This document shows positions 43,853 to 52,947 of a DNA stretch of 64,000 nt, in pieces; the stretch's first letter is position 1, and the number at the start of each line of letters is the position of its first letter. Where the stretch lies: positions 1-64,000 of the forward strand of contig VBFY01000061.1 in the NCBI GenBank assembly GCA_005889405.1, read 5' to 3'. The notes below the pieces were generated by a model. It saw only the letters and a list, made by a program, of their open reading frames with translations, made no database searches and had not been told where the DNA came from. This stretch comes from Chloroflexota bacterium (GTDB lineage: Bacteria > Chloroflexota > Limnocylindria > P2-11E). Made by a program: the position numbers and the translations under genes.

Positions 43853-44539
43853 ATGAGCGCCATCCCGCGGCACATTGCCATCGTGATGGACGGCAACCGC
43901 CGCTGGGCGCGGCAGCGCCGCCTTCCGGCCATCGCTGGTCACCGCGCCGGCGTCGAGACGATCCGCAAGACGCTGCGCGCCGCGCGCGAGCGTGGCGTCG
44001 AGTACCTGACGCTGTACTCGTTCTCCACCGAAAACTGGTCGCGCGATCCGGAAGAGGTGACGGGGCTCATGGGCCTCCTCGAGGAGACGATCCGCCGCGA
44101 GACCGACTCACTGGTGCGTGACGACGTGCGTCTCGAGGTCATCGGCCGCCTGCACGAGCTGTCGCCAGGGCTGCAGCGCTCGATCGCCGGCGCGGTCGAA
44201 GCGACCGCGAGGTGCGCGCGCGGCGTGATGACGCTCGCGTTCAATTACGGCGGACGCGCCGAGATCGTCGACGCCGTGCGGCGCATCGTCGGCGATGGCC
44301 TCGCTCCGGATGCCGTAGACGAGGCCGCCATCGCGTCGCGCCTCTACGCGCCGGACCATCCCGATCCGGACCTCCTGATCCGCACCGGCGGGGAGCTGCG
44401 GGTATCGAACTTCTTGCTCTGGGAGGTCGCCTACGCCGAGATGTGGGCGACGCCGGTGCTGTGGCCCGACTTCTCCATCAGTGATCTCGACGACGCGCTC
44501 GGCTCGTACGCGAAACGTGAACGCCGTTTCGGGCGCTAG
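43853..44539 (+). CDS. uppS: undecaprenyl diphosphate synthase
   Basis: cis-Prenyltransferase that makes the C55 carrier lipid for cell-wall synthesis. 228 residues; the catalytic Asp and P-loop region IVMDGNRRWA (10-19), GHRAGVE, YSFSTENWSR, and the C-terminal RTGGELRVSNFLLW with the isopentenyl-phosphate-binding arginine. ATG 43853 fits the family start. cdsA follows at once; the order is the usual frr-uppS-cdsA-dxr-rseP. Confidence 0.96.
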   Translation: MSAIPRHIAIVMDGNRRWARQRRLPAIAGHRAGVETIRKTLRAARERGVEYLTLYSFSTENWSRDPEEVTGLMGLLEETIRRETDSLVRDDVRLEVIGRLHELSPGLQRSIAGAVEATARCARGVMTLAFNYGGRAEIVDAVRRIVGDGLAPDAVDEAAIASRLYAPDHPDPDLLIRTGGELRVSNFLLWEVAYAEMWATPVLWPDFSISDLDDALGSYAKRERRFGR

Positions 44540-44549
44540 CGTTCCCGCG

Positions 44550-45410
44550 ATGGACATGCGCGACCTCGAGCGCCGCACCGGTACCGCGCTTGTCTACGGC
44601 GTCGTCGTGCTTGCGGCGCTGTTCGCGCCGTGGCCGACGTTCGCGGTCCTCGTTGCGATCCTCGCCGTGCTCGGGTATCTGGAGCTGCGCGCGCTCTTCC
44701 GTTACCGGTCGTACCAACCATGGCTGGTCGGCCTCGTGTTCGTCGTGTTGTTCATCGTCGCGCACATGTACGGTGCCGCCTCGCCGAGCGAGCTGATGCT
44801 GCTGAGCCTCGCGCTCGTTGCCGCGTTCGGCGCGGTGGCGATCGCCGTTTTCCTCGAACAAGCGTTGCGCGGCCGTCCGCTGCCAGCGGTCCTCGGCGCG
44901 GTGATCACGCTCGGCGGAGCGCTCTACCTCGGGTACTTCTTCGGCTACCTCATCGAGCTATGGCTCGCGAACGACGCGGGCACACGCGGCTGGCTCGGGA
45001 CGCTGCCGGTGTGGCTCCTGCTGGCGCTCGTGCCCACGTGGTCGGCCGACGTCGCCGCATACGTGGTCGGCGCGCGGATCGGCCGCCGCAGGATAGCGCC
45101 GCGGATCAGCCCGGGGAAGACATGGGAAGGCACGCTCGCGGGTTTCGGCGCCGCCGCGGTCGTCGTGCTGCTCATCGCGACATCCGCAGGCATCAAAACG
45201 GGACCGACACTGCTGCTCGCTTTGCTCGTCGGGCCGGTCGGCTTCGCGAGCGATCTGCTGGAATCAGCGATCAAACGCGCCGCGGGCGCCAAGGACTCGG
45301 GGACGATGCTCCCTGGCCACGGTGGCGTGCTCGACCGCATCGACAGCCTCATCTTGGTCGCGCCCGCGGTCGCGTTCGTCCTGTGGCTCGCGCGGGGCGC
45401 CTTCAGCTGA
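44550..45410 (+). CDS. cdsA: phosphatidate cytidylyltransferase
   Basis: Makes CDP-diacylglycerol from phosphatidate and CTP. 286 residues with about eight membrane helices; the C-terminal family signature KRAAGAKDSGTMLPGHGGVL then DRIDS carries the catalytic aspartates, preceded by SPGKTWEG. ATG 44550 lies 10 bases after uppS. Confidence 0.93.
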   Translation: MDMRDLERRTGTALVYGVVVLAALFAPWPTFAVLVAILAVLGYLELRALFRYRSYQPWLVGLVFVVLFIVAHMYGAASPSELMLLSLALVAAFGAVAIAVFLEQALRGRPLPAVLGAVITLGGALYLGYFFGYLIELWLANDAGTRGWLGTLPVWLLLALVPTWSADVAAYVVGARIGRRRIAPRISPGKTWEGTLAGFGAAAVVVLLIATSAGIKTGPTLLLALLVGPVGFASDLLESAIKRAAGAKDSGTMLPGHGGVLDRIDSLILVAPAVAFVLWLARGAFS

Positions 45411-45440
45411 TCCCGACGCGGCGGGTGGGATGATGGTCAG

Positions 45441-46556
45441 GTGGTGACACGCCTCGCGATCCTGGGCGCGACCGGCTCGATCGGCGTTCAGGCGCTCGAT
45501 GTCGTCCGGTCCAACCGCGACCGCCTGCGTGTGACCGCGCTTGCGTCGGCGCGCAACGCCTCCGCGCTCGAGGCGCTCGCGACCGAGACCGGCCCCGTCA
45601 CGACGGTGCTGCAAGAGCGCGACGGCGACGACGCGCTGTGCGATCTCGCGACGCGCGACGACGTGGACCTGGTGCTCGTCGCGACGCCCGGGATCGCCGG
45701 ACTCGCGCCGACGCTCGCGGCTCTGCGCGCCGGTAAGCGCGTGGCGCTGGCGAACAAGGAGGTGCTCGTCACCGGCGGACACCTTGTCGCGCCGCTCGCC
45801 GGCGGGGCGGGGGAGCGCCTGCGCCCCGTGGACAGCGAGCACTGCGCGCTGTGGCAGTGCCTGATCGGCGAGCGCATGGAGAACGTATCGCGCGTCGCGG
45901 TGACCGCGTCCGGCGGGCCGTTCCGCGAGCGCGCACTTGGGGAGCTCGCGTCCGTCACGCCGGAAGAGGCGCTGCGCCACCCGACGTGGAAGATGGGCCC
46001 GAAGGTGACGATCGACTCAGCCACGCTCGCGAACAAGGGGTACGAGGTCATCGAGACGCACTGGCTCTACGGCATCCCATACGAGCGCATCGACATCGTC
46101 GTGCATCCCGAAAGTGTCATCCACGCGCTGGTCGAGTTCACCGATGGCAGCGTGAAGGCGCAGCTCGCAGAGCCCGACATGCGCCTGCCGATCCAGTACG
46201 CGCTGCTCTGGCAACGCGCACCGTCGCCCGCCGCGCGGCTCGATTGGTCGCGGGTGCGCGCTCTGCGTTTCGAGGGCGCGCCGGACGAGCGTCGATATCC
46301 GTGCCTCGCCGCGGTGCTCGACATCGCGCGCTCCGGCGATCTCGCGGCGATGATCGGCCTCTCGGCGGCGGACGAGGTGGCCGTCGCGCGCTTCCTGCGC
46401 GGCGAGATCCGCTTTGATGAGATCGCGTCGTATCTGCGGCGCGGCGCGGCGCTCGGCTCCGCGCAGCGCGCACCCGCGTCACCGGATCTCGGCGAGACCC
46501 TCGGCGTCGACCGCGCGGTACGGACGGCTCTCGCAGCCGCGCCGGCTCTCGCCTAG
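45441..46556 (+). CDS. dxr: 1-deoxy-D-xylulose 5-phosphate reductoisomerase
   Basis: Converts DXP to MEP with NADPH, the committed step of the non-mevalonate isoprenoid pathway. 371 residues: NADPH site ILGATGSIGVQAL (7-19), ALANKEVLVTGG, active-site DSEHCALWQCL, ASGGPF, and WKMGPKVTIDSATLANKG. GTG start. With ispG at 51745 and uppS at 43853 the region joins isoprenoid supply to carrier-lipid synthesis. Confidence 0.96.
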   Translation: MVTRLAILGATGSIGVQALDVVRSNRDRLRVTALASARNASALEALATETGPVTTVLQERDGDDALCDLATRDDVDLVLVATPGIAGLAPTLAALRAGKRVALANKEVLVTGGHLVAPLAGGAGERLRPVDSEHCALWQCLIGERMENVSRVAVTASGGPFRERALGELASVTPEEALRHPTWKMGPKVTIDSATLANKGYEVIETHWLYGIPYERIDIVVHPESVIHALVEFTDGSVKAQLAEPDMRLPIQYALLWQRAPSPAARLDWSRVRALRFEGAPDERRYPCLAAVLDIARSGDLAAMIGLSAADEVAVARFLRGEIRFDEIASYLRRGAALGSAQRAPASPDLGETLGVDRAVRTALAAAPALA

Positions 46557-46562
46557 ACCGAG

Positions 46563-47642
46563 GTGGACTTCCTCCCGACGCTGATCCTGTTCCTGCTGAC
46601 CTTCACTGTGATCATCGCCGTGCACGAGTTCGGTCACTACTGGACCGCGCGGCTCCTCGGAATGAAGGTCCTCGAATTCGCGTTCGGCTTCCCGCCGCGC
46701 CTCGCCGCGATCCGCCACGCCGGCATCGACTACAGCATCAACGCGATCCCGTTCGGCGGATTCGTCCGCATCCTCGGGCAGGACGACTTCACGATCCATC
46801 AGGCGGGCGAGGGTGACCCGGGCTCGTTCACCTCGAAGCCGTGGTGGGCGCAGGCGATCGTGCTCGCCGCCGGCGTGACGATGAACATGGTGCTCGCGCT
46901 CGTCGTGCTCACGGTCGCCTTCGCGACGGGGACCACGGCCTCGACGGGCGACGTGCGCGTGCGCTCGGTCGCGGCCAACTCGCCGGCGCAGAACGCCGGC
47001 ATCCAGGTCGGAGACATCGTTCGCAGCATCGACGGCCGGCAGATCACGCGCGCGAACGATCTCGTCAGCTACGTGACGAGCCGGGCCAGGCTCCATCCGG
47101 ATCAGGAGGTCACGCTCGAGATCGAGCGCAACGGACGTCCGCTTCAGCCGATAACGGCGATCCCGCGCGCCGAGCCGCCCGAGGGCGAGGGGCCGCTCGG
47201 GATCGGTCTCGAGGAAGTGCAGGGCGCGAAGACGCTCGCGCTGCCGGACGCCTTCCGAGAAGCCCTCTCTCTCTCGGGTCAGGTCGTCGTGCAGATCGCC
47301 GAGTTGCCCGGCCAGCTCCTCGCGCCCCGGGCCGCGACCGGCGGCCCTACCGTCGGCGGCCCGATCGAGATCTTTCGCATCACCGGGCAGGTCGCGCAGT
47401 CAGGCATCCCGACCTTCCTGAAGCTCGTCGGCGTGCTGTCGGTGAACCTCGCCGTGCTGAACATCGTCCCGTTCCCGGGTCTCGACGGCGGACGCCTCTT
47501 CTTCGTGCTCCTGCGCGGCATCTTCCGCGTGCGTCTCTCGCCGCAGGCGGAGGCCGCCATCCACGCCGTCGGCTTCGTCCTGCTGCTCCTGCTCCTCGTC
47601 GTGGTCAGCATCGCGGACATCCGCCGGGTCGTTGGGGGCTAA
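46563..47642 (+). CDS. rseP: site-2 protease RseP (S2P)
   Basis: Intramembrane zinc protease that cuts anti-sigma factors and leftover signal peptides. 359 residues: HEFGH (21-25) in the first helix, a PDZ domain at about 120-195 (SVAANSPAQNAGIQVGDIV), and NIVPFPGLDGGR near 300 with the third zinc ligand Asp. One PDZ domain, as in most non-proteobacterial forms. GTG start 6 bases after dxr. The stop overlaps the following gene. Confidence 0.94.
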   Translation: MDFLPTLILFLLTFTVIIAVHEFGHYWTARLLGMKVLEFAFGFPPRLAAIRHAGIDYSINAIPFGGFVRILGQDDFTIHQAGEGDPGSFTSKPWWAQAIVLAAGVTMNMVLALVVLTVAFATGTTASTGDVRVRSVAANSPAQNAGIQVGDIVRSIDGRQITRANDLVSYVTSRARLHPDQEVTLEIERNGRPLQPITAIPRAEPPEGEGPLGIGLEEVQGAKTLALPDAFREALSLSGQVVVQIAELPGQLLAPRAATGGPTVGGPIEIFRITGQVAQSGIPTFLKLVGVLSVNLAVLNIVPFPGLDGGRLFFVLLRGIFRVRLSPQAEAAIHAVGFVLLLLLLVVVSIADIRRVVGG

Positions 47643-48372
47643 CGCGGAAGAGGCGACGCGCACGCTCTCCTGGGATGCGTGCCTCAACGCTCGCGATCTC
47701 GGCGGTCTCAGCGCGACGAACGGTCGACGCGTGCGCCATGGCGCGCTCGTCCGCTCCGACCAGCTCTGCCGGCTGAGCGACCGCGGCCGGGCCGACCTCC
47801 TCGCTCACGGTGTGCGGACGGTGATCGATCTGCGCAACCCTGCGGAGGCGGAGAAGGACCCTGATCCGGCGTGGCGCGAGCGGGATGTCGACTACATGCT
47901 CATCCCGCAGCAGGACGAACAGTTCTGGAGCTCGATCGCCGCGGCGCGCACGCGAGCCGAGCGCGACGCGCTCGTGCTCGACCATCGCGCCGAGCACATC
48001 GTCGCGATGGCGCGCGCATTCGCTCACGCCACGCCGGGCGGTGTGCTCATCCACTGTCTCGCCGGAAAAGACCGCACCGGCATCGCCGTCGCTCTGCTGC
48101 TGAGCCTCGTCGGCGTCGACGAGGCGCAGATCGCCGCGGATTACACGCTGTCGGTGGCGGCCCTCGCGGCCGAGCTCGAGGCGGCGCTCGCGGCCGCGCC
48201 GGACGACGAGGCGCGCGCACGCATCGAGCGTGGCTACGACGCGCGCGCCGACACGATGCTCGCGACGCTCGCACATCTTCGCGAGCGACACGGCGGCGCC
48301 GAGGCGTATCTCTCTCGCGCCGGCCTCTCGGGCGCGGACATGCAGCGCATCCGCGAACGGCTTCTCGACTAG
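47632..48372 (+). CDS. protein-tyrosine-phosphatase-like protein
   Basis: 246 residues. The P-loop HCLAGKDRTG has the catalytic Cys (142) and Arg (148) of the CX5R signature; NARDLGGL near 19 and VIDLRNPAE near 64 match the tyrosine/serine phosphatase family (IphP/SIW14-like) that also includes lipid phosphatases. The general-acid loop is less clear. TTG start overlapping rseP by 11 bases. It could act on phosphoproteins, phosphoinositides or inositol polyphosphates. Confidence 0.8.
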   Translation: MGANAEEATRTLSWDACLNARDLGGLSATNGRRVRHGALVRSDQLCRLSDRGRADLLAHGVRTVIDLRNPAEAEKDPDPAWRERDVDYMLIPQQDEQFWSSIAAARTRAERDALVLDHRAEHIVAMARAFAHATPGGVLIHCLAGKDRTGIAVALLLSLVGVDEAQIAADYTLSVAALAAELEAALAAAPDDEARARIERGYDARADTMLATLAHLRERHGGAEAYLSRAGLSGADMQRIRERLLD

Positions 48373-48427
48373 AACTGTCGCGAAGTCCTCATTCGCTCCC
48401 GCGACGCCCGTGTACGCTCTGACGCCC

Positions 48428-49432
48428 ATGGATGCGCCCGTCGTCGACGTGCGCGCGCTACGGAAGGTCTATCGCGTCACCGAACGCGAGACCGGTCTGG
48501 CCGCGACGTTCCGCTCCTTCGTGAGGCGCCGCTACCGCGAGGTGCTCGCGGTGGACGGCATCACCTTCCACATCGATCCGGGCGAGGTCGTCGGCTTCCT
48601 GGGGCCGAACGGCGCGGGGAAGACGACGACGCTCAAGATGCTCTCCGGCCTCCTGCATCCGACCAGCGGCGAGGCCACCGTACTCGGCCACGTGCCGTGG
48701 CGCCGCGAAGGCGACTTCCTTCGCGGGATGACGCTCCTGATGGGCAACCGCTCGCAGCTGGTGTGGGACATCCCTGCGGCCGATTCCTTCCTGGTGTTGA
48801 AGGAGATCTACGCCGTTCCCGCCGCGCAGTACAAGCGCACCCTCGATGAGCTGACCGAGCTGCTCGACCTTGGGCCGCTGCTGCACAAACTGGTGCGCGG
48901 GCTCTCGCTCGGCGAGCGCATGAAGGTGGAGTTCGCCGCCGGTCTCTTGCATTCGCCGGGCGTCGCGTTCCTGGACGAGCCGACGCTCGGCCTCGATATC
49001 TCGATGCAGGGCCGCATCCGCCGCTTCGTCGCCGAGTACAACCAGCGCAGCGGCGCCACGATCCTGCTGACGAGCCACTATATGGACGACGTCGTGGCCC
49101 TCTGCCGCCGAGTGATCGTGATCCACCACGGCGTGCTCCTCTACGACGGCGCGCTGGCGGACCTCGCGGAGCGCATGGCGCCGTACAAGCGCATCAGCGT
49201 GACCCTGCGGGGCAGTGTCGGCGACCTCTCGACCTTCGGCGAGGTCGTCTCGAGCAACGAGAACCTCGCGACGATCCACGTGCCGCGCGCGCAGGCGGCG
49301 GAGCGCACAGCGCGGCTGGTGCGCGAGCTCGGCGATCAGCTCGCGGATATCAGCGTCGAGGATCCGCCGATCGAAGAGGTCATCGACAAGGTCTTCGCGT
49401 CCGAGCGCCCGCTCGCGGAGACGACGGCATGA
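48428..49432 (+). CDS. ABC-2 type exporter ATPase
   Basis: 334 residues: Walker A GPNGAGKTTT (59-68), signature LSLGERMKVE near 160, Walker B VAFLDEPTLGLD, switch His in LTSHYMDD. A C-terminal regulatory domain of about 90 residues follows. The N-terminal extension (VTERETGLAATFRSFVRRRY) is typical of ATPases working with DUF990-like permeases. It forms an exporter with the two permeases that overlap in order; the substrate is unknown. ATG 48428. Confidence 0.9.
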   Translation: MDAPVVDVRALRKVYRVTERETGLAATFRSFVRRRYREVLAVDGITFHIDPGEVVGFLGPNGAGKTTTLKMLSGLLHPTSGEATVLGHVPWRREGDFLRGMTLLMGNRSQLVWDIPAADSFLVLKEIYAVPAAQYKRTLDELTELLDLGPLLHKLVRGLSLGERMKVEFAAGLLHSPGVAFLDEPTLGLDISMQGRIRRFVAEYNQRSGATILLTSHYMDDVVALCRRVIVIHHGVLLYDGALADLAERMAPYKRISVTLRGSVGDLSTFGEVVSSNENLATIHVPRAQAAERTARLVRELGDQLADISVEDPPIEEVIDKVFASERPLAETTA

Positions 49433-50223
49433 TCCGGATCTATCGCCAGCTGCTTGTCGCGCAGATCCAGGCCGCCGCGCAGTACCGCATCCAGGCCCTG
49501 CTGTGGATGCTCTTCTCGATCATCCGCCCGGTGATCTTCCTGGCCGCGTGGACCGCCGTGTCCACCGCGCAGGGCGGCAGCGTCGGCGGCTACACCACGA
49601 GCGACTTCGCCGCGTACTACATCGCGCTCACGATCGTCGGACACCTCACGACGGCGTGGAACTCCTTCGAGTTCGAGTTCGAGGTCCGGCAGGGCCGGCT
49701 CTCGCCGAAGCTGCTGCGGCCGCTGCACCCGCTGCATTACTCGGTGGTCGAGAACCTCATCTGGAAGGTGACCACGTTCCTTCCGCTCATGCTCGTCTGT
49801 CTCGTCATCGCGCTCACGTTCCAGGTGAGGTGGAGCGGTGAGTGGTGGCACCTCGCGTTGTTCGTGCCGAGCATCGTGCTCGCCGCGGCGCTCAGCTTCA
49901 TGATCGGCTGGGTCGTGGCGACGGCGACGTTCTGGCTACAGCGGATCAACACCGTGAACACCCTGCTGCAGCGGACGTCGTTCATCTTCGCGGGACAGAT
50001 CGCCCCGCTCTCGCTCATGCCGGCCGCGCTGCAGGTCATCTCGTACTCGCTGCCGTTCGCGTACATCCTCGCCATACCGGCCGAGATCCTGCGCGGCGGC
50101 GTGACGCTCGAACGCGGACTGCTCTACCTCGTCGGTCAGGCGGTTTGGCTGGGTCTCTCGATCGTCGCGTTCCGGTTCGCGTGGCGCGCCGGGCTGCGTG
50201 AGTACAGCGCGGTGGGCGCCTAA
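49429..50223 (+). CDS. ABC-2 type exporter permease 1
   Basis: 264 residues with six membrane helices. It resembles the DUF990-type permeases: a first helix pair after QLLVAQIQAAAQYR, and EFEFEVRQGRLSPKLLRPLHPL as the coupling loop between helices 2 and 3 (core RQGRLSPKLLRP). It pairs with the next permease to make a heterodimer. ATG overlaps the ATPase stop by four bases. Confidence 0.87.
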   Translation: MIRIYRQLLVAQIQAAAQYRIQALLWMLFSIIRPVIFLAAWTAVSTAQGGSVGGYTTSDFAAYYIALTIVGHLTTAWNSFEFEFEVRQGRLSPKLLRPLHPLHYSVVENLIWKVTTFLPLMLVCLVIALTFQVRWSGEWWHLALFVPSIVLAAALSFMIGWVVATATFWLQRINTVNTLLQRTSFIFAGQIAPLSLMPAALQVISYSLPFAYILAIPAEILRGGVTLERGLLYLVGQAVWLGLSIVAFRFAWRAGLREYSAVGA

Positions 50224-51011
50224 TGGTTCGCTACCTGCGCATGTTCCGCGCCTTCGCCGCGACGGAGTTCCAGTTCGAGATGGAATACCGCGGCAACTTC
50301 TATCTCAGCATCTTCGAGATGTTCCTCGTGATCGGAACCAGCATCGGCGCGGTGCTGATCATGTTCGGTCACACCACGACCATGAACGGCTGGACGCTGC
50401 CGGAGATGATCGTGCTGCTCGGCGTCTACTACCTGATCCAGGGCGGCGTGAACCTCGTCTTCTCGCCGTCCTTCGAGCGGCTCATGGAGCACGTTCGCGT
50501 CGGCACGCTCGACTTCCATCTGCTGAAGCCGGTGAACGTGCAGTTCCTCGTGAGCACTCGCCACCTTCGCGTCGTGCGCGCCGCGGACCTGCTGCTGGGG
50601 CTCGTCGTCGTCATCGTCGGACTGCTGCAGGTCGGGGCGCAGATCGGGGTCGCGCAGTCGCTGCTGTTCGCGCTTTCGCTGTTCTTCGGCGTGATGCTCG
50701 TGTACTCGCTGCTCCTCGGACTCGTGACGCTGTCGTTCTGGTTCGTGCGCGTCGAGAACCTGCTGGCCATCTTCTGGGCCTTCACCGAGGCAGGGCGCTT
50801 CCCGGTCGATGTCTATCCGCTGTGGCTGCGCGTATCGCTCAGCACCATCGTTCCGATCGGCATCGCGGTCACGGCACCCGCCAACGCGATCGCCGGACGC
50901 ATGGACGCCGTCGGCGTCGCGCTCCTGGGTGCGGGCACCGTGCTCGCGGTCGGCATCGCCAGCGCGCTGTGGCGCCGCGGTCTTCGGAGCTATACCGGCG
51001 CGAGCGCCTAA
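50223..51011 (+). CDS. ABC-2 type exporter permease 2
   Basis: 262 residues, six helices, the second DUF990-type half: FSPSFERLMEHVRVGTLDFHLLKP shows the same coupling-loop pattern (core HVRVGTLDFHLLKP). It shares one base with permease 1. Its stop overlaps the converging DUF402 gene by four bases. The set is inserted between rseP and ispG. Confidence 0.87.
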   Translation: MVRYLRMFRAFAATEFQFEMEYRGNFYLSIFEMFLVIGTSIGAVLIMFGHTTTMNGWTLPEMIVLLGVYYLIQGGVNLVFSPSFERLMEHVRVGTLDFHLLKPVNVQFLVSTRHLRVVRAADLLLGLVVVIVGLLQVGAQIGVAQSLLFALSLFFGVMLVYSLLLGLVTLSFWFVRVENLLAIFWAFTEAGRFPVDVYPLWLRVSLSTIVPIGIAVTAPANAIAGRMDAVGVALLGAGTVLAVGIASALWRRGLRSYTGASA

Positions 51012-51646
51012 TCCGCGCGAGGTTCGTAGTCAGGCCAGCCACTGGGTAACGTCGGGATCGTCCATGAGGGATCCGGCCGATAGCCGAGCCAGTCATCGTC
51101 AAGCGGGGGATCGCGCCGCCTGAAGCGCTCCAGCGCGCGTTCGCCCTCCTTTCGCAGCTCCGCTTCGCGCTCCGGGCCGACCCAGCCCTGTGCGATCGCC
51201 CAGGCGAGCTCGTCCTCGTCTTTCCAGTGCCACTCGCCGTCGGGCCCGGACCAGCGGTCGAGGAGGTTGTCGCGCGAGTCGAAGCCGATCGCCGTCTCGT
51301 GCCATGGCTCTTCGAGATTGACGTACCACCACGCCAGGCGCGAGGTCGCGTCGTCGCGCGCAAGCCAGAGCGAATGTGCGTCGCCGAACCGGTGGAACAT
51401 GAGGACGTTCGTTGCCGTCCAGATGCGCTCCGCATACGCACCGTCCCATTCGAGGAGCATGCGATCGCGCGGTCCCCCGTAGCGGCCGGTGCGTACCTTC
51501 CATACGGTTCCGGGGCGCATGAAGAGAACGATGCTGTGCTCGTCGTGCCGCACGACGTTCCACGGCAGAGCGGTCTGGACGGACCGTTTCTCGCGGTCGA
51601 CCGATCGCCACACGATCGTCTCACCGGGTCGCGCCTGGCGCGTCAC
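51008..51646 (-). CDS. DUF402 (FomD-like) protein
   Basis: 212 residues; a conserved barrel core WYVNLEEPWHETAIGFDSRD near 115 and WKDEDELAWAIAQG near 148, matching the DUF402/FomD family, which includes nucleotidyl-phosphonate hydrolases and tRNA-related enzymes. The Asp/Glu-rich motifs fit divalent-metal phosphatase activity. A longer form from ATG 51736 would overlap the ispG promoter, so GTG 51646 is chosen. Confidence 0.75.
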   Translation of the reverse strand: MTRQARPGETIVWRSVDREKRSVQTALPWNVVRHDEHSIVLFMRPGTVWKVRTGRYGGPRDRMLLEWDGAYAERIWTATNVLMFHRFGDAHSLWLARDDATSRLAWWYVNLEEPWHETAIGFDSRDNLLDRWSGPDGEWHWKDEDELAWAIAQGWVGPEREAELRKEGERALERFRRRDPPLDDDWLGYRPDPSWTIPTLPSGWPDYEPRAD

Positions 51647-51731
51647 CCACGCAACACTGAGGGACGGAGCGCGGCGTCGCCAGTGCCCGCGATGCCAGCT
51701 CGGATTCTCTTCCGTCTCACATGTGCACACA

Positions 51732-51737
51732 TACACT
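51732..51737 (+). promoter_or_regulatory. -10 box of leaderless ispG
   Basis: TACACT, the same hexamer as before rpsB, lies 7 bases from GTG 51745. It argues against the upstream ATG at 51721, which would precede the promoter element. Confidence 0.5.
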
Positions 51738-51744
51738 TGATGCT

Positions 51745-52947
51745 GTGAGTGCGCAGATGAGCGTCGACCTGAACCTCCCGGAGGACCGGGTCGGTCCGCG
51801 GGCCAGGCGGAAGTCGAAGCGCGTTTGGGTCGGTGGCACAGCGATCGGCGACGGCGCGCCCGTCTCGGTGCAGTCGATGTGCACGACGCTCACGCACGAC
51901 GTCGACGCCACGATCCGCCAGATCGAGCGCCTGCAGGAGGTCGGCTGCGAGATCGCTCGCGTGGCCGTGCCGGACAAGCGTGCCGGCGAGGCGCTGAGGG
52001 AGATCGTGCGGCGCAGCATCCTCCCGATCGTCGCCGACATCCACTTCGACTACCGTCTCGCGCTCATGGCCCTCGACGCGAAGGTCCACAAGCTGCGCCT
52101 GAACCCGGGGAACATCCACAACAAGGATGGCGTCCGCGAGGTGGTGAAGCGCGCGAAGGTGCAGGGCACGCCGATCCGCATCGGCGTGAACCACGGCTCG
52201 ATCGGCGATCGCCAGCCCGGCGACGTCCGCGACGAGCCGCAGCGGATGGTCGACCTTGCCCTCTCCGAGATCAAGATCCTCGAGGACCTCGACTTCGACG
52301 ACATCGTCGTGAGCGTGAAGGCTTTCGACGTGCCGACGATGGTGGCGGCGTACCGCCGTCTCGCGAAGGCCGTGCCGTATCCGCTCCATCTCGGGGTGAC
52401 CGAGGCCGGAACGCTCGTCGCCGGCTCGATCCGCTCGACCGCGGGCATGAGCGTCCTTCTGTACGAGGGCATCGGAGACACGATCCGCGTGTCCCTCTCG
52501 GAGGATCCGGTCATGGAAGTGACGGCCGGCTTCGACATGCTGAAATCTCTCGGCCTGCGCGACCAGGGCCTCACGCTCGTGGCGTGTCCATCGTGCGGCC
52601 GTGCGGACATCGACCTCATCCCACTGGCGAAGGTCGCCGAGGAGCGTCTCCGCGCGATGCCGACGCCGATGAAGGTCGCGGTCATGGGCTGCGAGGTCAA
52701 CGGGCCCGGCGAGGCGAAGGACGCCGACGTCGGGATCGCGGGCGGCGTTGGAAAGGGCGCGCTCTTCAGGAAGGGCAAGGTCGTCGGTGTGTATCCCGAG
52801 GACCAGCTCATGGACGCGCTGCTTGCCGAGATCGACAAGATCCTCATCGAGAACGGCAAAGAGCCGTACTCGCAGAAGGCGCCAAAGCTGACGCACGAAG
52901 GGCAGCTCACCCCGGGGCGCAGTGTCCCAGCCGGACAGCGAACGTAG
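51745..52947 (+). CDS. ispG: HMBPP synthase, flavodoxin/ferredoxin-dependent
   Basis: Iron-sulfur enzyme of the MEP pathway: MEcPP to HMBPP. 400 residues in the two-domain bacterial form: TIM barrel (VSVQSMCTT, VPDKRAGEALREI, IRIGVNHGS) and the C-terminal [4Fe-4S] domain with cysteines in VACPSCGR and GCEVNGPGE. GTG 51745 is chosen from promoter spacing; ATG 51721 and ATG 51757 are alternatives. Reads towards proS, with the pentapeptide gene between. Confidence 0.95.
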   Translation: MSAQMSVDLNLPEDRVGPRARRKSKRVWVGGTAIGDGAPVSVQSMCTTLTHDVDATIRQIERLQEVGCEIARVAVPDKRAGEALREIVRRSILPIVADIHFDYRLALMALDAKVHKLRLNPGNIHNKDGVREVVKRAKVQGTPIRIGVNHGSIGDRQPGDVRDEPQRMVDLALSEIKILEDLDFDDIVVSVKAFDVPTMVAAYRRLAKAVPYPLHLGVTEAGTLVAGSIRSTAGMSVLLYEGIGDTIRVSLSEDPVMEVTAGFDMLKSLGLRDQGLTLVACPSCGRADIDLIPLAKVAEERLRAMPTPMKVAVMGCEVNGPGEAKDADVGIAGGVGKGALFRKGKVVGVYPEDQLMDALLAEIDKILIENGKEPYSQKAPKLTHEGQLTPGRSVPAGQRT